Assembly (NCBI RefSeq): GCF_000292245.2
Contig: NZ_ALPT02000009.1
Location: forward strand, 7,805-71,804
Reading direction: 5' to 3'
Length of the DNA stretch: 64,000 nucleotides
Origin: Alkalihalobacillus alcalophilus ATCC 27647 = CGMCC 1.3604
Lineage (GTDB): Bacteria; Bacillota; Bacilli; Bacillales; Bacillaceae_D
Shown here: piece by piece, positions 57,274-64,000 of the stretch
Numbering within the stretch: position 1 is the first letter of the stretch
Layout of the letters: each line of letters starts with the position of its first letter
Position numbers and translations under genes: made by a program
Notes under the pieces: model-generated
Seen by the model: the letters and a program-made list of their open reading frames with translations, nothing else
The model's database searches: none
What the model was told of the DNA's origin: nothing

Positions 57274-57315
57274 AAAAAAGATGACTAAAAAAGTGGAAAC
57301 ACTTCTTCAGTCACC
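57274..57315 (-). terminator. Terminator after rnjB
   Basis: GATGACT (57280-57286) pairs with AGTCACC at the far side (one G-T pair), with an inner AAGTG/CACTT stem. T6 follows on the minus strand. Confidence 0.7.
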
Positions 57316-57356
57316 TCTATTACAAAAACCTTTGCCTTCATCAATTATTAGACGTT

Positions 57357-59024
57357 TTATACTTCCATAATAATCGGCAAGATCATTGGGCGTCTTTTTG
57401 TTTTTTCAAATAGATAACGACTTAACCCTTCTCTGACATTACTCTTTAAAGAAGACCATTCATTGACATTTTCTGTCATGCACTTCTGTAAAATACTTCC
57501 GACCAACTCATTTGCATCCTCGAGTAATTTTTCGGATTCACGAACATAGACAAAACCACGTGAAATAATATTTGGACCAGAAACAATTTGACTTGTCTTC
57601 TTGTTTAAAGTAACGACGACAACTAATATCCCATCCTTTGATAAAAGTCTACGATCTCTTAGCACGATATTCCCGACATCACCAACACCTAACCCATCAA
57701 TTAACACATTTCCGGAAGGTACTTTACCAGCTTTACGAGCTTGTCCTTTTGCAAATTCAATAACATCGCCTTTATCTACTAAGAAAATATTTTCTTCTGG
57801 GATGCCAACACTTAACGCTAAATCCTTATGAGCGTGCTGCATTTTAAACTCACCATGAACAGGAACAAAATACTTAGGTCTCATTAAATTAATCATCAGT
57901 TTTAATTCTTCCTGACTACCATGTCCTGATGCATGAACTCTTGCTTGACCGTACACTACTTCCGCACCAATACGGTGTAATTTATCAATAATTCCGGACA
58001 CTGATTTTTCATTCCCTGGAATTGCATTCGCGGCAATGATCACCGTATCATATTGGGTAATCGTAATTTGACGATGGGCTCCTTTAGCCATACGTGTTAA
58101 CGCAGACATTGGTTCGCCTTGGCTTCCCGTCGTTAAAATCGTAATATGCTCATCGTCATATTTATTGATTTCATCCACTTCAATCATAATATCTTTTGGA
58201 TAAGTCAGATAGCCTAATTTTGATGCAATCGTAATGACACGAACCATACTTTTGCCGACTACAGCTACTTTACGATTTGTCCGAATCGACGCCTCGATTA
58301 CTTGTTGAATTCGGTGCACATTCGAAGCAAAAGTTGTCACGATAATTCGACTAACCGTATTTTCAAATACCTCTTGAATGCCGTGTCCTACTTCTGTTTC
58401 TGATTTTGTTAAACCTGGTCTTTCTGCATTTGTACTATCAGACAGTAAACATAAAACTCCTTTTTGACCAATTGCAGCCATTTTACCGATATCTGCTTGC
58501 AGTCCATCGACTGGAGTTTGGTCAAATTTAAAGTCACCCGTATGTACAACATATCCTTGTTCCGTCTCAATACAAATACCTACTGAATCTGGGATACTGT
58601 GATTCGTTCGGAAAAAGGAAACATTTGTGCTTCCAACGACAATATTGGAATGTTCATCAATTAAATGGAGTTTGGTTTGACGCCAAATGCCCGCTTCCTT
58701 CAGTTTTTCTTCCACTAAGCCAAGGGTTAATTTCGTTCCATAAACTGGAACATTTAGTTGTTTTAATACATAAGTCAAGCCCCCAATATGGTCCTCATGT
58801 CCATGTGTTAAAACAATTCCTCTTACACGTTCCTCGTTCTCGATAAGATACGAAACGTCTGGAATGACGATATCGACACCTAACATATCATCATCTGGGA
58901 ACATTAGCCCCGCATCAACGATAATAATATCTTCATTCACTTCAACTCCGTACATGTTTTTACCAATTTCGCCTACTCCTCCTAAGGCGAATACCCGTAC
59001 TTTCTCTATTTTTTCGTTTGACAA
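57357..59024 (-). CDS. rnjB: Ribonuclease J2
   Basis: Beta-CASP metallo-beta-lactamase RNase, 555 aa, same size as B. subtilis RnjB. The MBL motif HGHEDHIGG (about residues 75-83) is complete, with VHTGDFKFD further on; beta-CASP region SGHGSQEELKLM and C-terminal KKTSQIVSGP follow. It partners RNase J1 in 5'-exonucleolytic and endonucleolytic decay and rRNA processing. Position next to dapA matches B. subtilis, although 686 bases with repeat copy D separate them here. Start ATG 59022-59024 follows AGGAGG. Confidence 0.94.
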   Translation of the reverse strand: MSNEKIEKVRVFALGGVGEIGKNMYGVEVNEDIIIVDAGLMFPDDDMLGVDIVIPDVSYLIENEERVRGIVLTHGHEDHIGGLTYVLKQLNVPVYGTKLTLGLVEEKLKEAGIWRQTKLHLIDEHSNIVVGSTNVSFFRTNHSIPDSVGICIETEQGYVVHTGDFKFDQTPVDGLQADIGKMAAIGQKGVLCLLSDSTNAERPGLTKSETEVGHGIQEVFENTVSRIIVTTFASNVHRIQQVIEASIRTNRKVAVVGKSMVRVITIASKLGYLTYPKDIMIEVDEINKYDDEHITILTTGSQGEPMSALTRMAKGAHRQITITQYDTVIIAANAIPGNEKSVSGIIDKLHRIGAEVVYGQARVHASGHGSQEELKLMINLMRPKYFVPVHGEFKMQHAHKDLALSVGIPEENIFLVDKGDVIEFAKGQARKAGKVPSGNVLIDGLGVGDVGNIVLRDRRLLSKDGILVVVVTLNKKTSQIVSGPNIISRGFVYVRESEKLLEDANELVGSILQKCMTENVNEWSSLKSNVREGLSRYLFEKTKRRPMILPIIMEV

Positions 59025-59419
59025 TGTGCTTCCTCCTAATTTGTAGAAAAAATCTTAGCTGTTGCTTTATTTTTCTATTCGTTAATCTTTTCGTTGTCCG
59101 TAAAATCATTTTCTAAAGAAACTAGGCTTAAAAGACAACCTAGTACGATTCTTTTACCTATCCGACCCATATCCTTGGCAAAGATGGTTCAAATAAAATG
59201 AATAAACATTTAATACTTCTGTTCATCATACCCGTCCGAATCACTTGTTATCAGTATACCTTATTTTCAAAATGAAAGACAAGACTGATCTTCCTCAGTT
59301 GCTAAAATCAAGAAATTATTTAATTGTTTTCAATAAAAATTTAACAACTTGGTTTACTCAACCACCCCCTGACAAAATCGCAGCGAGGTCTGCTATTTTT
59401 CACTATTGATGCCACTGAA

Positions 59420-59610
59420 AACCGTTTACTCGTTAATATATGGCTAGATTAGTTAGTCTGCTCCTAGAGCTGCACGCCCTACGCGTTCCGCGGGTGAATC
59501 GGGAGCCTCCTCACTTCGCTGCGGGGTCTCCCGCCCTTCACTATTCCCGCAGGAGTCTCCGGGCATTCCGCTCGCTCCGCCTTTGGTCATCAAAAAAAGT
59601 TTTAGAGCAA
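59420..59610 (+). repeat. Dispersed structured repeat, copy D
   Basis: Outer pairing GAGC (59467-59470) with GCTC (59570-59573) and GCCC (59476-59479) with GGGC (59561-59564); middle arms GCGGGTGAA and TTCAC..CCCGC; inner stem CGGGAG/CTCCCG. Flanks are shared with copy C (TTTACTCGTTAA upstream, GGTCATCAAAAAAAGTTT downstream). The 59025-59419 part of the spacer shows no gene; the rnjB ribosome site is the only feature I can support. Confidence 0.85.
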
Positions 59611-59647
59611 ACACAGGGATTAACTTCAGCTTTTTTCCTATCCTAAA

Positions 59648-59684
59648 CAAAAAACTCGCTAAGAAGTAACTTCTCAACGAGCTT
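59648..59684 (-). terminator. Terminator after dapA
   Basis: AACTCGCTAAGAAG (59653-59666) pairs with CTTCTCAACGAGCTT (59670-59684) with one mismatch; T6 follows on the minus strand. Confidence 0.8.
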
Positions 59685-59710
59685 TCAAAAGACTTATCAT
59701 CATACTTTTT

Positions 59711-60586
59711 TTAGAATTTTGCCTTGTTCATTAATTCATTTAATTGCGCCTTTATTTCTGGTTCAATGTCGACCAATGGCAAGCGGACGCTGCCAACATC
59801 TATCCCTTTTAAACTTAGTGCATATTTAACACATGTTGGACTTGGCGCTAAAAACATCGCTTTCATCAATGGCAGTAGCTGCCTATGCATGGCTGCTGCC
59901 CCTGCCACATCCTCATTAAAATAGGCCTCAATCATTTTTTTCATCTCTAAACCATAAACATGTGCCGCTACAGATACAACGCCATTAGCACCAATCGCTA
60001 ATGAGGGGATTGTTGATGAATCATCGCCACTATAAACGTAAAAATCATCAGGTGTACCCTCTATAATCTCAGCAACTTGCTCTAAGTCCCCACTTGCTTC
60101 TTTAACGGAAGTAATATTGTCTACTTTCGCTAATTCAATCACTGTTTCGCTTGTCATATTAACAACAGTACGTGCCGGCACATTATATAACATAACAGGT
60201 AAATTTGTACTTGCTGCAACAGCTGAAAAATGCTCAATCAAGCCTTTTTGTGAAGGTTTATTATAATAAGGGACAACAGCCATGATGCCATCCACCCCTA
60301 GAGCCGTTGCCCGCTCGGTCGCTTGAACAGACTCTTCTGTATTAAAACTCCCGACACCTGCAATGACTGGAATTCTTTGATTAACATAATCCACAACAAA
60401 ACGAAATAATTCATCCTTTTCTTGTTTCGTTAATGTAGGAGATTCACCCGTTGTTCCACAAACAACGAGTGAGTCAGTTCCATGTTGAATTAAATGATCG
60501 ATTAACCTCTTTAATGAGACATAATCTATTTGACCATTATCTTGAAAAGGAGTAACCATAGCTGTTAATAAACGTCCAAAATTCAT
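59711..60586 (-). CDS. dapA: 4-Hydroxy-tetrahydrodipicolinate synthase
   Basis: Condenses pyruvate with aspartate semialdehyde; first committed step to lysine, diaminopimelate and dipicolinate. 291 aa from ATG 60584-60586 (AGGAG upstream; the longer frame is unsupported). Motifs VCGTTGESPTLT (about 41-52), YNVPARTVVNM (about 133-143) and the Schiff-base lysine in SVKEASGDL (about 160). Fourth gene after dpaB, asd and dapG, with 52 bases to dapG. Confidence 0.97.
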   Translation of the reverse strand: MNFGRLLTAMVTPFQDNGQIDYVSLKRLIDHLIQHGTDSLVVCGTTGESPTLTKQEKDELFRFVVDYVNQRIPVIAGVGSFNTEESVQATERATALGVDGIMAVVPYYNKPSQKGLIEHFSAVAASTNLPVMLYNVPARTVVNMTSETVIELAKVDNITSVKEASGDLEQVAEIIEGTPDDFYVYSGDDSSTIPSLAIGANGVVSVAAHVYGLEMKKMIEAYFNEDVAGAAAMHRQLLPLMKAMFLAPSPTCVKYALSLKGIDVGSVRLPLVDIEPEIKAQLNELMNKAKF

Positions 60587-60638
60587 GACTCTCAGCTCCT
60601 TAACAATCGTCAAAACAAACAATATGAAATCGGTGCTT

Positions 60639-61856
60639 TTATTCGTCTGATTCTATTAAATGGAACATATGATGGAGAGCATTAACGGCCTTTACTAAAT
60701 CCTCACCTTTGACTAAAACCCAAATCGTCGTATGGGAGTCAGCCGATTGTAAAATCTGAATGTTTTCTCTCGATAAAGCTCCGACAATTTTGGCTGTGAC
60801 TCCAGGTACTCCTGTCATTCCAGCTCCAACTGCCGAGACTTTGGCACAATTGCTTTGCACTTCCGGCTCATACCCCATCGTTTGTAAAACGTCAATCGCT
60901 CGTTCAGCAACTTCATCTAAGACCGTATAAACAACACCGCGTGGATTGATATTAATAAAGTCGACGCTTATTTTTTCATTCGCCATCGCTTTAAAAACCT
61001 TTTCCTGCAAATCATATTGCCCATCTTGTGCAAACACTTTAATTTGCGTTACATTTGATAAATGGGCGATACCTGTAATGATTCGTTCTTTTACGTCTTT
61101 GGTGGCATCTTCATTTAATGAAGATGTAATTAATGTGCCACGCTCTTCTGATAAGGTTGAACGAATACGAATCGGGATCTTCGCTTGCATCGCGATTTCC
61201 ACCGCACGAGGGTGAATCACTTTCGCCCCTTGATAGGCCATATTACAAATTTCCGTATACGTCATCACATCTAAAGCCCGAGCTTCTTTGACAATTCTCG
61301 GATCAGCCGTCATAACTCCTTCAACATCGGTAAAAATATCAACCCATTCCGCTTGAACGGCAGCCCCAAGAGCTGTAGCCGACGTATCACTCCCACCTCG
61401 ACCTAATGTTGCCAGTTCACCATTTTTGGATTGCCCTTGGAAACCAGCTACAACAACAACATCAAAGTCGGCAAGAAGTGTCTTTAAATGCTCGGATCTC
61501 ATATCGGTAATTTTCGCTTGCGTAAAATCTTCATTCGTTCTAAATCCAGCTTGAGCACCTGTTAATGCTCTTGCTTTTAAACCTTTTTTCAATAATACTT
61601 CTGTAAAAACAACTGAGGAAATCACTTCACCACATGAGACAAGTAGATCTTGCTCACGCTTTGGCATAATCGTTCGATCCATTAAACCGAGCAATGTGTC
61701 TGTTGCATAAGGCTGACCCGCTCGCCCCATTGCCGAAACGACGACAATTACTTTATAGCCATCCTCGATTGCACGCATCACATGACCAGCCGCAAGTCCT
61801 CTTACTTCCTCGTCTTTAACTGATGTTCCACCAAACTTTTGAACAATGATTTTCAT
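60639..61856 (-). CDS. dapG: Aspartate kinase I (DapG)
   Basis: Phosphorylates aspartate. 405 aa. KFGGTSVKDEE at the N-terminus, RGGSDTSATALGAA (about 152-165), and two ACT domains in the last 140 residues. In B. subtilis DapG is the diaminopimelate-inhibited isozyme of the dpa cluster; feedback specificity here is inferred from synteny. It lies 16 bases after asd. Confidence 0.95.
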   Translation of the reverse strand: MKIIVQKFGGTSVKDEEVRGLAAGHVMRAIEDGYKVIVVVSAMGRAGQPYATDTLLGLMDRTIMPKREQDLLVSCGEVISSVVFTEVLLKKGLKARALTGAQAGFRTNEDFTQAKITDMRSEHLKTLLADFDVVVVAGFQGQSKNGELATLGRGGSDTSATALGAAVQAEWVDIFTDVEGVMTADPRIVKEARALDVMTYTEICNMAYQGAKVIHPRAVEIAMQAKIPIRIRSTLSEERGTLITSSLNEDATKDVKERIITGIAHLSNVTQIKVFAQDGQYDLQEKVFKAMANEKISVDFININPRGVVYTVLDEVAERAIDVLQTMGYEPEVQSNCAKVSAVGAGMTGVPGVTAKIVGALSRENIQILQSADSHTTIWVLVKGEDLVKAVNALHHMFHLIESDE

Positions 61857-61872
61857 AATACACCACTCTTAT

Positions 61873-62919
61873 TTATCCTAGTAAATTTAATTTAATTAAA
61901 CTTTCAGCAATTTGAACTGAATTCCATGCAGCACCTTTTAGTAGATTATCTGAAACGATCCACATATGATATCCATTATCACGGTCTAGATCTCGGCGAA
62001 TTCTCCCGACAAACACATCGTTTTTGCCTACAGCAGTAGATGCCATTGGGTAAATTTGATTGTCTGGATCATCTTGTAATGTAACTCCAGGTGATGAAGC
62101 TAATAACTCTTTAATCTCTGTAACAGACGCTCCACCTTTATCTGTTTCAATATAAACAGACTCTGAATGCCCTGTTTCCACTGGTAAACGTACACAAGTA
62201 GCAGCGACTTCAAGTTGTTCCATATGCATAATCTTTTTCGTTTCGTTTATCATTTTCATTTCTTCAAATGTATAACCATTTTCTTGAAATAGATCAATTT
62301 GTGGAACCGCATTAAAGGCAATTTGATAGTGCTTTTTATCACCACTACAAGGTAGAACCTCTGCCTTTACTTCCTCTCCATTTAAAATCGCAGTTGTTTG
62401 TTGTTTCATTTCTTCAATCGCTTCTAACCCTGCTCCAGATACGGCTTGGTACGTTGAGACCACAACTTTTTTCAAACCATATTTTTCACGTAATGGCTCA
62501 AGAGCGACAACCATTTGGATCGTTGAGCAGTTTGGATTAGCGATGATGCCCTTATGCTCTTTTAAATCCGCTTCATTTACTTCTGGTACGACTAGCGGCA
62601 CTTCTGGGTCCATCCGATAAGCACTCGTATTATCAACGACAATCGCTCCTCGTTTCACTGCTTCTGGTGCTAATTTTTTTGAAACAGAACCACCTGCACT
62701 AAATAAAGCGACTTGCACTCCTTCAAAAGAATCTGGTGTTGCTTCTTCAACTGTATACTCTTCACCTTTAAAAGTAATTTTTGTTCCAGCCGATCGCTTT
62801 GAAGAAAGTAATTTTAATTGACCAATTGGAAAATCTCTCTCTTCTAAAGTTTTTAACATTTGTTGACCTACTGCTCCTGTTGCTCCTACTACGGCTACGC
62901 TGTAACTTACATTTTGCAT
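61873..62919 (-). CDS. asd: Aspartate-semialdehyde dehydrogenase
   Basis: NADPH-dependent reduction of aspartyl phosphate. 348 aa (B. subtilis 346). Nucleotide motif [10 protein letters not shown] (residues 11-20), catalytic Cys in NPNCSTIQM (about residue 130), and substrate-binding Arg/His region [12 protein letters not shown] (about 242). It stands between dpaB and dapG and supplies semialdehyde to DapA. Confidence 0.97.
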   Translation of the reverse strand: MQNVSYSVAVVGATGAVGQQMLKTLEERDFPIGQLKLLSSKRSAGTKITFKGEEYTVEEATPDSFEGVQVALFSAGGSVSKKLAPEAVKRGAIVVDNTSAYRMDPEVPLVVPEVNEADLKEHKGIIANPNCSTIQMVVALEPLREKYGLKKVVVSTYQAVSGAGLEAIEEMKQQTTAILNGEEVKAEVLPCSGDKKHYQIAFNAVPQIDLFQENGYTFEEMKMINETKKIMHMEQLEVAATCVRLPVETGHSESVYIETDKGGASVTEIKELLASSPGVTLQDDPDNQIYPMASTAVGKNDVFVGRIRRDLDRDNGYHMWIVSDNLLKGAAWNSVQIAESLIKLNLLG

Positions 62920-63063
62920 GAATACTGTCTCCCTTCAGTTTTCAAAAAAATTAACAAATGGTCAGCCTATCCAATTACGATCTTTTTATGTTGGCTGTGT
63001 GATTACTCTATTAAACTTTAAGGGAAAACAAGCATTAATGCAACTGTTGCCAAAAAGAATCAA

Positions 63064-63657
63064 TTAATCTTTGTATTTTTCAATTAGCACTGGTTGATAT
63101 TGTTTTCCCTCAATCGCCGCTTCAACCGTCTCTACAAGTGAGTCCATACGAGCGACAAGCGAATTCGGTTTAAGAACAGGATCATCTTGCCCAAACGGAA
63201 TAAAGTAAATATTTTTCGTTGCCATCAATCTCATAATATTGATGCCATTTAAACCTAATGCATCATTTGTTGAGATTCCTAGAACTACAGGATTGCCATT
63301 TCTCAAAGTCGCTTTAGCCCCCATTAGAACGGGAGAATCGGTTAAAGCATTGGCAAACTTGCTCGTCGAATTTCCCGTGATTGGGGCGATAACCATACAA
63401 TCTAATGGGGTCTTAGGACCAAATGGCTCTGCTTTCACAATCGAATTGACAATCGGTTCATTCGTAATCTCTTTAATTTTCCTTAACCAATCTAAGCTAT
63501 CTCCAAACTTTGTGTCCGTCGATTCAACAGTATAGGTAATAAATGGGGTAACCTTTGCCCCTAAGCTAACTAACTTTTCCATTTGTGGAAGAACGGCATC
63601 ATACGTACAATGAGATCCCGTTAAACCAAATCCAATATGCTTCCCTTCCAACAACAT
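63064..63657 (-). CDS. dpaB: Dipicolinate synthase subunit B (SpoVFB)
   Basis: Flavoprotein-fold subunit of the enzyme that makes dipicolinate in the mother cell for loading into spores. 197 aa (B. subtilis 200). IGFGLTGSHCTYDAV at the start, VIAPITGNSTSKFANALTD (about 113-131) and GINIMRLMATKNIYFIPFG. ATG 63655-63657 follows AAGGAGGT. The dpaA gene, adjacent in B. subtilis, would be to the right; the first 340 bases upstream are repeat DNA instead, and the window ends there. Confidence 0.96.
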   Translation of the reverse strand: MLLEGKHIGFGLTGSHCTYDAVLPQMEKLVSLGAKVTPFITYTVESTDTKFGDSLDWLRKIKEITNEPIVNSIVKAEPFGPKTPLDCMVIAPITGNSTSKFANALTDSPVLMGAKATLRNGNPVVLGISTNDALGLNGINIMRLMATKNIYFIPFGQDDPVLKPNSLVARMDSLVETVEAAIEGKQYQPVLIEKYKD

Positions 63658-63671
63658 AATAAACCTCCTTA

Positions 63672-64000
63672 AATATAAAGCGGAGTCCGTTTGCTCAGAA
63701 GCGAGAAAAAATTAGGGGCGGCTTATGAAGTCGCTCTTTGACTTCATAAAGACGAACCGATTTTTCTCGAGCTTCTAACGGACGCAGCTAGATTGAATAT
63801 AAAGCGCAGCCTGTTTGTTCAGAAGCGAGAAAAAATTAGGGGCGGCTTATGAAGTCGCTCTTTGACTTCATAAAGACGAACCGATTTTTCTCGAGCTTCT
63901 AACAGGCGCAGCTAGATTGAATATAAAGCGCAGCCTGTTTGTTCAGAAGCGAGAAAAAATAAGAACAGCTGATGAAGACGCTTTTTTGTCTTCATTCAGA
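63672..64000. repeat. 124-bp tandem hairpin array, continuing beyond the window
   Basis: Units start at 63672, 63796 and 63920 (third cut by the edge). Each folds end to end: GTCCGTT/AACGGAC in unit 1 becomes GCCTGTT/AACAGGC in unit 2, with a shared CAGAAGC..GCTTCT continuation and a GAGAAAAAT/ATTTTTCTC extension. Inside is TATGAAGTC/GACTTCATA in units 1 and 2, and ATGAAGAC/GTCTTCAT in unit 3. Arms change together, so structure is conserved. It begins directly upstream of the dpaB ribosome site. Confidence 0.9.

Noticed and set aside
59440..59677. Frames on both strands over repeat copy D
   Set aside because: Same reason: structured repeat DNA without translation signals.
63672..64000. CRISPR array or tRNA cluster
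   Set aside because: Units are contiguous 124-bp hairpins without spacers; no cloverleaf or TTC loop is seen.

Overview
The window is chromosomal DNA of an endospore-forming Bacillaceae. Evidence: spoVK, spoVS, cotE, spoIIIE, tepA and dpaB are present; the gene order follows the Bacillus subtilis glnRA - spoVK - hfq/miaA - mutLS - cotE - miaB/ricA - spoVS - ymdB - rny - recA - cinA - pgsA - ymfM..ymfC - spoIIIE - tepA - rnjB - dap/asd/dpaB segment. Departures from that order (a split SbcC/Rad50 locus after recA, a DEAD-box helicase before recA, a YajQ gene next to pgsA) and several families of structured intergenic repeats suggest a relative outside the B. subtilis group, possibly alkaliphilic. 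The species cannot be named from the sequence alone. Almost every gene is on the minus strand, so transcription runs from right to left.

Region 1 (1-13.7 kb) is an L-arabinose/arabinan island. In transcription order it holds araM (glycerol-1-phosphate dehydrogenase), araD, araB, araA, a GH127 beta-L-arabinofuranosidase with a one-base frameshift, a secreted GH43 arabinanase with a LamG domain, and an ABC sugar importer (araN, araP and the 5' part of araQ, cut by the window edge). TTGTACG-type AraR-like operators lie in front of araM, araD and araN, and a cre-like site precedes araN. Secreted GH43 would cut the polymer, AraNPQ would import oligomers, GH127 would release arabinose, and AraA/B/D would carry it to xylulose 5-phosphate.

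Region 2 (13.7-18.2 kb) is accessory and decaying. It holds an orphan membrane protein, a HAD remnant, an MFS permease with a frameshifted ROK repressor (both preceded by the same 10-N4-10 palindrome), a repeat element and a broken IS200/IS605 tnpA.

Region 3 (18.2-35.7 kb) is core: glnRA with GlnR boxes, ynbB, spoVK, a catalytically degenerate tyrosine recombinase on the plus strand, hfq, miaA, a methyltransferase, mutL, mutS, cotE, ricA, miaB, spoVS (sigma-H-like promoter) and ymdB. A 533-bp element with 16-bp inverted ends sits between cotE and ricA.

Region 4 (35.7-46.3 kb) covers RNA and DNA maintenance: rny, a Mre11 plus three-piece Rad50 operon, recA with a LexA box, a DEAD-box helicase, cinA, pgsA and yajQ. 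Region 5 (46.5-64 kb) covers rodZ, ymfK, ymfJ, ymfI, the M16 pair ymfH/ymfF, ymfC, spoIIIE, ylzJ, tepA, rnjB and the dapA-dapG-asd-dpaB lysine/dipicolinate genes.

The most notable unexplained signal is repeat DNA. Four copies of a GC-rich element (near 17.5, 31.7, 48.6 and 59.5 kb) have different stem sequences but keep pairing, and all have the same orientation against the genes. A 124-bp tandem hairpin array beside dpaB shows the same compensatory changes. A 52-bp tandem array separates tepA from rnjB.
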